Source: Mycobacterium saskatchewanense
GTDB lineage: Bacteria; Actinomycetota; Actinomycetes; Mycobacteriales; Mycobacteriaceae
NCBI RefSeq assembly: GCF_010729105.1
Contig: NZ_AP022573.1
Coordinates: forward strand, 1,984,001 to 2,048,000
Direction: 5' to 3'
Length of the DNA stretch: 64,000 nt
Part shown: one piece after another, positions 35,396-44,510 of the stretch
Layout: each line of letters starts with the position of its first letter
How positions within the stretch are numbered: the first letter of the stretch is position 1
The notes under the pieces: generated by a model
Told to the model about the DNA's origin: nothing
The model's input: only the letters and a program-made list of their open reading frames with translations
Databases searched by the model: none
Program-made: the position numbers and the translations under genes

Positions 35396-35677
35396 ATGCC
35401 CAACGGTGAGCGGGCGCGATCGCGCTACTTGGCCGAGTGGTACACACCGCGGCTCTCCGTCCAGCGAATCGGTGACATCGCCGAGCGGCTGCGCCGAACG
35501 TTGGCGGCGATGCCTGGCGAGCCCAATGCGCCGCAACTGCTTTACGCCGTAGAGGTCCCGCGGGATGCCTACGCGTTCGGTGTGTTCGCAGCCGACTCCC
35601 CCGAAGTGGTCCTACACGCCTGCCAGCAGGCCGGACTGCCCGCCGACCGTGTCACGGCCGCCGTTGAAGCGCTGTAA
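35396..35677 (+). CDS. Small DUF4242-like protein, copy 2
   Basis: The 93-residue protein has YLAEWYTPRLS, then VPRDAYAFGVFAADSPEVVL and QAGLPADRVTAA. It is a paralogue of 28467-28751 (both have WY-P-L at the start and GLPA/GMPA-R-TAA at the end). It follows regulator 2 on the same strand by 82 bp, mirroring the pairing at regulator 1. The 278 bp after it hold no gene I can support. Confidence 0.65.
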   Translation: MPNGERARSRYLAEWYTPRLSVQRIGDIAERLRRTLAAMPGEPNAPQLLYAVEVPRDAYAFGVFAADSPEVVLHACQQAGLPADRVTAAVEAL

Positions 35678-35955
35678 CTGGAGAAGACGATCTCTCGCCG
35701 GACGGCTTGCAGGAGTGACGGCGGGGTTTTGCGGCTTACCCCGCACCAAACCGTGCTGACACTGAAAGCGATGAGCGGGCAGTGTCTGACCGCGTCACTT
35801 TCGGTGCCATGTCGTCCGGAACCACCGCTTCAGTCGCGATACGTGCGCAGACGAAAAAGGATTCGTGCGCCGGTGCGCAAGGTCGCGCCGCTCGGCTGAG
35901 GAACAATCACGTTTGGGGGATTCGTACGGGCTAGACCACTGGAAAGTGATTACCC

Positions 35956-36906
35956 ATGGGCGATGTTCTCGACCCTGAGCTTGCTGCCGCGGTGGCTGCT
36001 CTGCCCACAATGGATCTTTCGGATCTTGCGGCGGCCCGGGAAAGCGGACAGTTGTTGTTCGCTCAGCCGAAATACCATGCAGGGATTCCGCTAACCGTTT
36101 GCGACGTTGCCGTCAACAGGAGTCGAGGCGCGGCAAAGATACCCGTCCGCATCTACGCGTCGGACCAGCGGTCCACCCCCGCGCCCGTGCTGGTCTACTT
36201 GCACGGCTGCTCCTACGTGATGGGCGGGTTGGCGATGGCCGACTTCACCGCCCGACTGCTCGTCGAATGGGCCGATGTTTCGGTGGTGACCGTCGATTAC
36301 CGACTGGCACCCGAGGACCCGTACCCCGCGGGTTTGGAGGACGGCTATGCGGTCCTGTGCTGGGTGGCCGACAACGGCCTGGAATTCGGCCTGGATGCTG
36401 GGTCTGTCGGACTTTTGGGTGAAGGCGTGGGCGGCGGCCTGGCGGCGGCACTTGCGCTGCTTGCTCGTGACCGCGGCGGTCCCCGGCTGGCCGCCCAGTT
36501 CCTCGATGCCCCACTTGTCGATGACCGGCTGCAGACCCCGTCGATGAAGACCCTCGTCGACACCCCGATGTGGAGGCCGGTCGACTATTCGCTTGGCTGG
36601 CGCCACTACCTGAAGGGGATCGCACAGCCGGGCGGCGCGGACGTCCCGATCTACGCAGCGCCGGCCCGCGCTTCGGTGCAGGAACTGGTCGGACTTCCGC
36701 GGGCGTTCGTGACCACCTACCAGATCGATCCGACCAGGGACGAGGGCCTTCGCTACGCGAATCGCCTCATGCAGGCCGGTGTTCCAACCGATCTCGAGCA
36801 CTATGCCGGGGCATTCCACATCGCTCACGCCATCCCCGGAACGACCATCGGGCTACGAATGATCAGCGACCGCGTCAAAGCAATTCGACGGATGTTGGTG
36901 GCGTAA
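35956..36906 (+). CDS. Alpha/beta hydrolase-like protein without the catalytic serine
   Basis: The 316-residue protein has the HSL-family layout: LVYLHGCSYVMGG (oxyanion region, HGG altered to HGC), VDYRLAPEDPYPAGLED and DPTRDEG (acid). The nucleophile elbow reads GEGVG, so the serine is Gly. The histidine is present in GAFHIAH. It is more like a homologue of 1878-2837 than like 15508-16635, and it too lacks the nucleophile. It stands between the secreted-protein module and the biosynthetic cluster. Activity as an esterase is unlikely; a structural or binding role, or decay, is possible. Confidence 0.75.
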   Translation: MGDVLDPELAAAVAALPTMDLSDLAAARESGQLLFAQPKYHAGIPLTVCDVAVNRSRGAAKIPVRIYASDQRSTPAPVLVYLHGCSYVMGGLAMADFTARLLVEWADVSVVTVDYRLAPEDPYPAGLEDGYAVLCWVADNGLEFGLDAGSVGLLGEGVGGGLAAALALLARDRGGPRLAAQFLDAPLVDDRLQTPSMKTLVDTPMWRPVDYSLGWRHYLKGIAQPGGADVPIYAAPARASVQELVGLPRAFVTTYQIDPTRDEGLRYANRLMQAGVPTDLEHYAGAFHIAHAIPGTTIGLRMISDRVKAIRRMLVA

Positions 36907-37443
36907 CGGCACTGCCAACGCGTCCTTGCCCTCGATCCTGCCGCCCGCCCGGTTCACTCGGTCACGGGTGACTACAGCCGTTGTCGCGCCGGCCGGCCAT
37001 TGACTTGAACCTTCCCGACGGCCGCCTCGTACTTCAAGTGGCGGCAATTTAGCCAAGCCTCACCGAACCGGTGCAAGTTCGTTCGGTGCTCGGGCTTGTT
37101 CTTGGAGAGAGGGGGAACACCGATGGCTGGGTGTCCGTGCGGGGCGACGGGGCCGGGCGGTTCGGATTGAATTCACGACCCAAGGGCGACCCACCGCATT
37201 CCAGCGCTACGGCGCAGCGGAGCGCCTTGATCCGGCGGCGGAAGTATTCGCGTCGAATGCAGTGACGTTCTTCGTTGTGGAAGACGTCTCGGGGCCACAC
37301 ACGGCGGCCCGACTGCAATGCATAGACCTCGGTGAAAACGGAGCCGACGCGCGCCGTCCGACGTTGCGGTAATCCGCACGAGAAAACCGAAATCAATATT
37401 CGCGTGCCTCGACTGAAGGCACCACGACGATGGAGCAGGTTCA
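36907..37443. other. 537-bp leader of the biosynthetic operon
   Basis: No convincing gene is present. Noted items: a CACCG-AAC-CGGTG inverted repeat (about 37066-37078); TTGAA and TTCAA half sites 25 bp apart near 37012-37040; and a tiny reading frame at 37123-37170 (MAGCPCGATGPGGSD, 15 residues) behind a strong GGAGAGAGGGGG ribosome site, which could be a leader peptide. A minus-strand reading frame at 37049-37453 is rejected for lack of protein character. Confidence 0.35.
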
Positions 37444-38595
37444 TTGAACGCATACATCACAGCTACGGGCACTTTCCTTCCCGGCGAACCCGTACCCAAC
37501 GAGGAAATCGAAGACTACATCGGCACGGCGGGGCGCTCGACCAGCGATCTCAAAGCGATCACGCTGGCCAACTGTGGCATCAAGACACGCCACTACGCGA
37601 TCGACAAGAAGCAACAGACGGTTATCTCGAATGCGGCGATGGCGGCCGGCGCCGTTCGCAGCGCCGCGGAGCGCGCGGGGCTGCGGCCAGATGACATCGA
37701 ATTGCTCTGCGCGGCGACCTCATTGCCCGACCTGGTGACGCCGGGCCTGGCCAGCATGATCCACGGTGAGCTGGGCTATGGTCCCCTCGAGATCGCCACC
37801 TCCCACGGTGTGTGCAGTTCGGGGATGATGGCCTTGAAGAACGCCTACCTCCAGGTGGCGATCGGCGAGAAGCGCAACGCGATCAGCGTCGCCAGCGAGT
37901 CCATCTCGCGGTGGCTCAAAGGGTCCCGCTACGCCGAGATGGGGGCCGCTGCCGAGGACGGCTCTTTGCCGCTCGAGGCCGCGTTTCTGCGCTACATGCT
38001 GTCGGACGGCGCCGGCGCCGCGGTGATCGAGGATCGGCCCGCTGCATCGGGTATCAGCTTGCGTATCGACTGGATCTCCCTCAGGTCGTACGCGAACACC
38101 CAAACGGCCTGCATGTTCCTGGGCAGCAAAGAAAGGAATTGCGACAAGACTTGGGTCGACTACCCGACCGCCTCCGAGGCCGCCGCGGACGGCGCGACCG
38201 TGTTGAGGCAAGACTTGTCGATGTTGCCTCACGTGGTCACGATCGGGGTCGACGAGTTTGAGCGCTTGAGTCGGCTCGGCAAGTTCGATCCCTCCACATT
38301 GTCGTGGGTACCCGCTCACTACTCGAGCGAGCGAATGAAAACCCTGGTGCTGAACGAGTTTTCGAGACGGGGTATCGAGGTGGCGTCTCGCCCCGAGATT
38401 TGGTACAGCAATCTGACCAGCGTCGGAAACATCGGCAGCGCGTCAATTTACGTGATCCTCGACGAAATGTTGCAGCAGGGGCTCATCAGAGACGGAGAAA
38501 CGCTGCTGTGCATGGTCCCCGAGTCCGGCCGGTTCGCCATCTCGTTCATGCACCTGACGGCGGTCTCCGGGGCGGCTTCCGAGGATGGCCGATGA
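37444..38595 (+). CDS. Ketosynthase of the KAS III type, DarB-like
   Basis: The 383-residue protein starts at a TTG (37444) with GGAGCAGG upstream. It has the thiolase-fold triad: Cys124 in SHGVCSSGMMA, His292 in WVPAHYSS and Asn329 in GNIGSAS. It is longer than ordinary FabH (about 320) and matches the size of the DarB ketosynthases of dialkylresorcinol synthesis, which condense two acyl thioesters and close a six-membered ring. Its stop overlaps the ATG of the DarA-like gene, the same pairing as darA/darB. It begins the plus-strand biosynthetic operon. Confidence 0.7.
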   Translation: MNAYITATGTFLPGEPVPNEEIEDYIGTAGRSTSDLKAITLANCGIKTRHYAIDKKQQTVISNAAMAAGAVRSAAERAGLRPDDIELLCAATSLPDLVTPGLASMIHGELGYGPLEIATSHGVCSSGMMALKNAYLQVAIGEKRNAISVASESISRWLKGSRYAEMGAAAEDGSLPLEAAFLRYMLSDGAGAAVIEDRPAASGISLRIDWISLRSYANTQTACMFLGSKERNCDKTWVDYPTASEAAADGATVLRQDLSMLPHVVTIGVDEFERLSRLGKFDPSTLSWVPAHYSSERMKTLVLNEFSRRGIEVASRPEIWYSNLTSVGNIGSASIYVILDEMLQQGLIRDGETLLCMVPESGRFAISFMHLTAVSGAASEDGR

Positions 38596-39560
38596 TCGCA
38601 TCGGTCGAGGGAGGCTCCACCACCCAGCGGAGCTACTCCAGGGCCGTCGTGTACTTGTACACGCAGACGGGGCAGCTGCGCGAGGTCACCAAGGCATTGA
38701 CCGATCCCCTGGAGGGCCGTGACTGGAGCGTTCGGTGGGTCGACGTCCAACCGCGCAAAGGGTTCCCGTTTCCGTGGCCGGTTCGGCGATTCTTCGGCGT
38801 ATTCCCGGAAGCGGTCGATCGATCGGCACTCGTCGAACTCGTCGAGCCGAAGGACGGATTCCACACGGCAGCGGACGAATTGGTGATCTTGGCGTACCAG
38901 GTGTGGTACCTGTCGCCGTCGATCCCGATTCGGTCGTTGCTTGCCGCCCACCCCGAGTCAGTGCGAGACCGTGACGTCGTCACGGTCATCGCCTGCCGCA
39001 ACATGTGGTACTCCGCCGCCATCGAGATGTGTCAACTTCTGCGGGCCGCCGGGGCGCGCAGCGTCGAGGTCGTCGCCGCCACGGACACCCGTTCGTCGGC
39101 GACGACACTGGTCACGACGCTGCGTTGGCTGCTGACCGGAAACCGCGAGCCCTTCCTGTGGTTCGGGAGGGCGGGCGTCGGTGCGGATGAACTCGGCAGA
39201 GTCGCCGAGGTGGGTCGCTGCCTTGCCGAGGCGGAGCCACGGCCGTCCGAGATGGCGCCGGTGGTTCCGGCACTGGCCGTCGCCGATATCCTTGCCGGCC
39301 ATGCCTTTCGGCGATGGGGCGCCCTGGCTGACCGGGCCCGCGCACACGGTAAAGCTGCGAGTGCTGCGAGCTTGACCGCATTCGTGCTGGTCTTGTTGGC
39401 AGCCATCGCGTTGGGTCTCCCGCTGGCGGCCACCGCGGAGGTCCTCGGTGGAGCACGGCTGGCGGCCCGCATACGCGGGCTGGTCTACCGCCAGATCCTT
39501 TTTGGGCATACCGCTTTCCGCGGAACAGAACGACCGTTGAGGAGCTTGAGCACGCTATGA
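38592..39560 (+). CDS. DarA-like dialkylresorcinol condensing enzyme
   Basis: The 322-residue protein starts with SRAVVYLYTQTGQLREVTKA, a flavodoxin-like loop, followed by RWVDVQPRKGFPFPWPVRRF and FGVFPEAVD, the pattern I recall for DarA-type enzymes, which convert the DarB product into an aromatic resorcinol. The C-terminal third has one hydrophobic stretch, LTAFVLVLLAAIALGLPLAA. It is coupled to both neighbours by ATGA overlaps. The name rests on remembered motifs and on the DarB-like neighbour, so a homology search should confirm it. Confidence 0.6.
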   Translation: MIASVEGGSTTQRSYSRAVVYLYTQTGQLREVTKALTDPLEGRDWSVRWVDVQPRKGFPFPWPVRRFFGVFPEAVDRSALVELVEPKDGFHTAADELVILAYQVWYLSPSIPIRSLLAAHPESVRDRDVVTVIACRNMWYSAAIEMCQLLRAAGARSVEVVAATDTRSSATTLVTTLRWLLTGNREPFLWFGRAGVGADELGRVAEVGRCLAEAEPRPSEMAPVVPALAVADILAGHAFRRWGALADRARAHGKAASAASLTAFVLVLLAAIALGLPLAATAEVLGGARLAARIRGLVYRQILFGHTAFRGTERPLRSLSTL

Positions 39561-39823
39561 CGATGACCATGAAGACCATCGACCACCAGGAACTCGCCGA
39601 CTGGCTGACCGCGGAGGTCGCCCGGCTCGTCGGGTTACCCGTCGACGCCATCGACGTCGACACGCCGCTTGCCGATTATGGCCTCGACTCGGCCGCCAGC
39701 CTCGCGCTGTGCGCGGACTTGGAGGACGAACTGGGCATCATCGCCGAAACGACGATCGTCTGGGACTACCCGACGGTCGATGGCATCGCGCAACACCTTG
39801 CAGCACTCGGGCGATCGTTGTGA
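39557..39823 (+). CDS. Free-standing acyl carrier protein
   Basis: The 88-residue protein has the phosphopantetheine site Ser45 in DYGLDSAASLALC. It starts at an ATG overlapping the upstream stop and ends in TGA overlapping the GTG of the polyketide synthase. It would take the acyl group from the fatty acyl-AMP ligase or present the nascent chain to the DarB-like enzyme. Confidence 0.88.
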   Translation: MTMTMKTIDHQELADWLTAEVARLVGLPVDAIDVDTPLADYGLDSAASLALCADLEDELGIIAETTIVWDYPTVDGIAQHLAALGRSL

Positions 39824-42765
39824 TACCCATCGCCGTGGTGGGGATCGACTGCCGCTTTCCGGCCGCGCCTGACAAAGACGCGTTCTGGCAGTTGATGCTT
39901 GATGCGACGGTCACCGATACGGAGGTTCCGGCCCAGCGGTGGAATGTCGACGCCTACTATGACCGAGGCGGAGCGCCGGGCACCATGAACACCAGGCGTG
40001 GCCACTTCATCGGCAACGTTGACGCGTTCGACAACCAGTTCTTCGGCGTCGCACCCATTGAAGCGGCTGCGCTCGATCCCCAGCAGCGACTGCTGCTCGA
40101 GACGTCGTGGCGGGCACTCGAGGACGGCGGAATCGATCCACGCTCACTGGCCGGCACGCAGACCGGTGTGTTCGTCGGGATCATGTCCAGCGAGTGGAGC
40201 AGTCTGCAGCTCAACGATTTCGCCGGAGTCACCCCGTTCCGCGGCACCGGCAGCGGCTACTTCATGGCCGCGAACCGGATCTCCTACCATCTGGGGCTGA
40301 CGGGGCCGAGCATGGCGATAGATTCGGCGTGCTCCTCCTCGCTGACCGCGGTTCACCACGGTTGTGCCGCGTTACGGTCGGGCGAAGCTGACCTGGTCAT
40401 CGCCGCGGGTGCCAACCTGATATTGACGCCTTCGCTTTCGATCTTCTATACCCAGGCGGGATTGTCGGCCCCGGACGGCCGGTGCAAGCCGTTTGGGCAA
40501 CACGCCGACGGCATCGGCCGCGGGGAAGGCGTCGGCGCTGTGGTATTGCGCCGGCTTGACGATGCCCTGGCGGCGGGGCAGCCGATCTATGCGATCGTGA
40601 AGAGTTCGGTGGTCAACCACGATGGCCGCAGTAACGGAATCACCGCGCCGAACCGCCACACCCAGGTCGCACTGATGCGGCGAGCGCTCGAACTTGCCGA
40701 AATCGACGCGGCGTCGGTCGACTTCGTCGAAGCGCACGGCACGGGCACGGTCATCGGCGACGCGATCGAGGCCCGGGCGCTCGGTGAAGTGCACCACGCA
40801 CGACGCGCCAATCCCTGCCTTCTGGGCTCGGTGAAGGGAAACATCGGACACACGGAGGGCAGCGCCGGCATCGCATCGTTCATCAAGGCGTGTCTGGCGC
40901 TGCAGCATCGCACGCTGCCACCCACGACGTACGGCGGTGAAGACCACCGCGGGCTGCGGCTCGATGAGCTCGGGCTGCAACTGGCCGACCGCGCACGGGC
41001 TTTGCCCACCGAAGGCGCAATCGGCGCGATCAGCTCCTTCGGCCTCGGCGGCAGCAACGCGCATGTGGTCGTGGAGTCCGCACCCGCACCGGCAGCGCCC
41101 GTCACGGGTCGATACGGAGTCTTGACAATTTCCGCATCTTCGCCGAAGTCCCTGTTGCGCAACATCGCGGCGGTCACTCCCGCGTTGGACTCCCTCGAGC
41201 CCGACCACGTGGCCTCCTGGTGTCGGTCGACCAACGTGGTGAAACGGTCGAATCGGCATCGCATCGCGGTGCACGGTGACCGTGACTCACTGCTGAAATG
41301 CCTCCGCCAGTTCACTGCGGGCGCTCGGCCCGACCTGGCATCGTCGGCCCCGGCGCGCAAAACTCCGGCCAGCTTCGGACTCCTCTTCTCAGGCCAGGGA
41401 ACCCAGTACCCCGGCATGACACTGCCGCTCTACGAGGCCAATCCGGTGTACCGGAGCATTCTCGACGCGGCCGCGGCTGCGGTGAACCAGCATCTGCGCG
41501 CTGATGTGCTCGGGGCGCTTTTCGGGAGCCAGTCCAGCTTGGCCGACGCCAGCCTGGCACAGCCGGCCTTGTTCATCGTTTCCTATGCACTGGCAAGCAC
41601 GCTGCGGGAGAGCGGGATCGAGATCGCCTTCGGGATAGGTCACAGCCTCGGTGAGATCACCGCGGCCTGCCTTGCCGGCGTGCTCACCCTCGAGGATGCG
41701 ACCAGGTTGGTCGCCGTACGCGGGCGGATGATGGAGTCATTGCCGCACGACGGTGCGATGTTGTCGGCAGAACTGAGCCTCGCGGAGGCCGAAGCGGTTC
41801 TCGAAGCGGAGTCGGCCTGTGCCGTCGCGGCTGTCAACGGAGAGCACGCGTTGACGATTTCGGGGCCAATCGATGCCGTGGAACGAACTCACACGTTGAT
41901 CAGGCAGCAAGGCCGGAAGGCGGTGCGCTTGAATGTGTCACAGGCATTTCACTCGCCAAGCATGAGCCCTATCGTCGAGGATTTCCGCCGCGAACTGCAG
42001 GGGCTCGAGCCCGGAGATGCCGAATTCCCGATCTTCTCGACGGTGCTCGGCAGGCAAGTCGTGGGCCAGGAGATGAATGCCGACTACTGGGCCGAGCAGA
42101 TCCTTGCGCCCGTGCGGTTCTCGGATGCCGTGCGGGCGGCCTTGAGTTGGACAGTTCCCGCGTATTTCGCCGAGGCCGGCCCCAGATCTGTGCTGCTCAG
42201 CCTTGCCAGACAGTCCGAGATGGCCTCGGAGGCGCGCATGCTGGCGTTGTGCAGCGGTCCCGATTCAGGGGGGACCGAGTTGCTCGAAGTTGCTGCGGCA
42301 ACGATGCGCGATGGGTATTCACCCGACCTCGACGCACTCTGCGGGCGCTCGACGGACTTCGCGTTTCGGCTCCCGCCTTACGTCTTCGATGATTCCAACC
42401 GATTCTGGCTCGACCGTCCAACCGTCCACGGCGAGCACATGTCGAACACCCAGACCACCGATGAATCGGCGAACGGCGCGCCGGCATCGTGCTCACCAAC
42501 GGGCGATGTCGTCACAGCCGGAATCGTGGACATGATCGCCGATGTCGGCGGCTACCCAAGCGGCACGCTCGACTTGTCCAAACGACTCGTCGAGGACCTG
42601 GGGTACGACTCTCTGCTCCAACTCCGGCTGCTGGAGCGGCTTCGGACGCAGTACCCGCCACTGAGCGACGTCAACGTCGTCGAAGTTCTGCCCAGCATCG
42701 GCAGCGTCGGCGATCTGGTCGGCTTCATCACGCAACGGCTCAGCCTGAGCGGCGAGACCGGATGA
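39820..42765 (+). CDS. Type I polyketide synthase module: KS-AT-ACP
   Basis: The 981-residue protein starts at a GTG overlapping the ACP stop. The KS (about 1-430) has Cys171 (DSACSSSL), His306 (EAHGTGT) and His344 (NIGHTEG). The AT (about 510-820) has Ser609 (GHSLGE) and His711 in the QAFHSP motif, typical of malonyl rather than methylmalonyl use. The ACP has Ser931 (GYDSLLQL). No reductase, dehydratase or thioesterase domain is present, so it would make a beta-ketoacyl chain, the form a DarB-like enzyme needs. Confidence 0.9.
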   Translation: MIPIAVVGIDCRFPAAPDKDAFWQLMLDATVTDTEVPAQRWNVDAYYDRGGAPGTMNTRRGHFIGNVDAFDNQFFGVAPIEAAALDPQQRLLLETSWRALEDGGIDPRSLAGTQTGVFVGIMSSEWSSLQLNDFAGVTPFRGTGSGYFMAANRISYHLGLTGPSMAIDSACSSSLTAVHHGCAALRSGEADLVIAAGANLILTPSLSIFYTQAGLSAPDGRCKPFGQHADGIGRGEGVGAVVLRRLDDALAAGQPIYAIVKSSVVNHDGRSNGITAPNRHTQVALMRRALELAEIDAASVDFVEAHGTGTVIGDAIEARALGEVHHARRANPCLLGSVKGNIGHTEGSAGIASFIKACLALQHRTLPPTTYGGEDHRGLRLDELGLQLADRARALPTEGAIGAISSFGLGGSNAHVVVESAPAPAAPVTGRYGVLTISASSPKSLLRNIAAVTPALDSLEPDHVASWCRSTNVVKRSNRHRIAVHGDRDSLLKCLRQFTAGARPDLASSAPARKTPASFGLLFSGQGTQYPGMTLPLYEANPVYRSILDAAAAAVNQHLRADVLGALFGSQSSLADASLAQPALFIVSYALASTLRESGIEIAFGIGHSLGEITAACLAGVLTLEDATRLVAVRGRMMESLPHDGAMLSAELSLAEAEAVLEAESACAVAAVNGEHALTISGPIDAVERTHTLIRQQGRKAVRLNVSQAFHSPSMSPIVEDFRRELQGLEPGDAEFPIFSTVLGRQVVGQEMNADYWAEQILAPVRFSDAVRAALSWTVPAYFAEAGPRSVLLSLARQSEMASEARMLALCSGPDSGGTELLEVAAATMRDGYSPDLDALCGRSTDFAFRLPPYVFDDSNRFWLDRPTVHGEHMSNTQTTDESANGAPASCSPTGDVVTAGIVDMIADVGGYPSGTLDLSKRLVEDLGYDSLLQLRLLERLRTQYPPLSDVNVVEVLPSIGSVGDLVGFITQRLSLSGETG

Positions 42766-42793
42766 TCACTGCACGTGAAAGGATAAATGTCTC

Positions 42794-44440
42794 GTGAGTG
42801 CGCTCACCCGCCAAATAAACGTCACCGCGGCATCGTCTTCGCGGGGTCTCACCGCGGGAACGGTGGCGGCCCCAATCCGGCTGGGTTGGAGCGAAGTTCA
42901 GCACCGGGCAGCGCGGATAGCCGCCGGCCTCGGCCGCCTGGGCGTTGAGCCCGAGGGGTCGATTGCGGTACTGGCCAGCGACGCGGCCGATGTTGCCTCG
43001 CTCGCCCAGGCAGCCTGGTTCATGCGGGCGGCATTGACCATGCTTCAGCAACCGACACCCCGCGCCGACCTAACCGTGTGGCTGGCCGACACCGTACGCG
43101 CAATCCGCCTGGTCAGAGCGGATGTGGTGGTTGTCGGCGACTCCTTCCTCGCGGCGCTGGATCAACTGGCCAGCCACGGCGTGAAGGTTTGCACCGTCGA
43201 ATCCCTGCGCACTGCTACACCCGGCGCGCTGAAACCCGACGACGCCCAAGACGAAGACATCGCGCTAAGGCAGTTGACCTCCGGCTCCACGGGCACGCCG
43301 AAGGCCGTAGAGATCACTCACGCCAACCTTGCCGCAAACGTCGTCGCGCTGTTCGATGGGATGAATGTGGACACCGACACCGACGTGATCGTGTCCTGGT
43401 TGCCACTCTCCCACGACATGGGCATGGTCGGCTTCGTCTGCGCGCCAATGCAAATGGGCGTCGAGACCGTTGTCGTCCCGCCGCAAGAGTTTCTCGCCCG
43501 ACCGATCGTCTGGGCTGAGCTGATCAGCCGGCATCGCGCCACCATCACCTCGGGCCCCAGTTTCGGCTATGGCGTTCTGTCTCGTGCCTTGCGCCGCGTC
43601 AAAGAACCAGCGGTTATCGATCTCTCGTCACTGCGGATCGCGATAATCGGCGCGGAGCCTGTCGACCACCGTCAACTGACAGAATTCGCCGATGCGGGAG
43701 CGCCATTCGGGCTGCGCCCGACGGCATCGGTACCCGCCTACGGACTCGCGGAAGCGACCTTGGTGGTGTCTTTGGCGGTGAGCCGCGACCGGCCGATCGT
43801 GGATGCGATAGCGCGGCGTGCGGCCAGCGATCACCACCGGGCGCAACCCGTCCGCGATGACACCGAAGATGCGCAACACGTTGTCTGTCTCGGTCCACCC
43901 GTCACCGGCACCAGCGTTCGCATCACCCGCGGCGGGATGCCGTTGGCGCCAAGACAAATCGGCACCATCGAGATCAGTGGAGCTTCCGTCGCCAAGAACT
44001 ACCTCACATCGGACGGTGTCACCCCTCTCGCGTCCGCGGCCGGGTGGTTCGATACCGGGGATCTCGGATACCTCGACGAGCAGGGAAGAGTTTATGTTTG
44101 CGGCCGCGCCAAAGAGCTCATCGTCATAGCCGGCAGGAACCTCTATCCGCACGACATCGAGCGGGCGGCCGAGGGTGTCGCGGGCGTGCGGACGGGGTGC
44201 GTTATCGCGCTGCGCGTCGATGAGGAGGAGGGCCCGGAGGGTTTTGCGGTACTAGCCGAAGTCCGCGACGTCGACGACGAGGCCACGCGGGTGCGGATCA
44301 GCCGCGACATCACGGCCCGGGTGAGCCAACACGTCGGACACCTTCCGCGCCAGGTCCGCCTTTTTCCGGCAGGCACTTTGCCGAAGACGTCGTCGGGCAA
44401 GCTTCGGCGAAATAGCGCTCGGGAACTCCTGCTGCGATGA
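42794..44440 (+). CDS. Fatty acyl-AMP ligase (FAAL-type)
   Basis: The 548-residue protein has the adenylation loop QLTSGSTGTPK (about 160-170), WLPLSHDMGMVG (a FAAL hallmark), GRAKELIVIAGRNLYPHDIE and the C-terminal Lys536 in PKTSSGK. FAALs load fatty acids as acyl-adenylates onto ACPs or PKSs rather than CoA. It starts at a GTG 28 bp after the PKS and ends the operon. It would supply the starter acyl chain. Confidence 0.85.
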   Translation: MSALTRQINVTAASSSRGLTAGTVAAPIRLGWSEVQHRAARIAAGLGRLGVEPEGSIAVLASDAADVASLAQAAWFMRAALTMLQQPTPRADLTVWLADTVRAIRLVRADVVVVGDSFLAALDQLASHGVKVCTVESLRTATPGALKPDDAQDEDIALRQLTSGSTGTPKAVEITHANLAANVVALFDGMNVDTDTDVIVSWLPLSHDMGMVGFVCAPMQMGVETVVVPPQEFLARPIVWAELISRHRATITSGPSFGYGVLSRALRRVKEPAVIDLSSLRIAIIGAEPVDHRQLTEFADAGAPFGLRPTASVPAYGLAEATLVVSLAVSRDRPIVDAIARRAASDHHRAQPVRDDTEDAQHVVCLGPPVTGTSVRITRGGMPLAPRQIGTIEISGASVAKNYLTSDGVTPLASAAGWFDTGDLGYLDEQGRVYVCGRAKELIVIAGRNLYPHDIERAAEGVAGVRTGCVIALRVDEEEGPEGFAVLAEVRDVDDEATRVRISRDITARVSQHVGHLPRQVRLFPAGTLPKTSSGKLRRNSARELLLR

Positions 44441-44456
44441 TGCCGCGGGCTACCTG

Positions 44457-44510
44457 AGCCCGGCGGCCCCGCGAAGCGCTATCAGCCCGGCGGCCCCGCG
44501 AAGCGCTATC
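44457..44510. repeat. Perfect 27-bp tandem repeat at the convergent operon ends
   Basis: Two identical 27-bp units (44457-44483 and 44484-44510) lie in the 65-bp gap between the ligase stop (44440) and the methyltransferase end (44506), and the second runs into the methyltransferase stop. They are GC-rich with a GGCGGCCCC core. They may form a shared transcription stop or be recent slippage. Confidence 0.85.

Noticed and set aside
37049..37453. 134-codon minus-strand frame in the leader of the biosynthetic operon
   Set aside because: Low-complexity Arg/Pro/Ser sequence, no ribosome site, overlaps the start of the KAS III gene.
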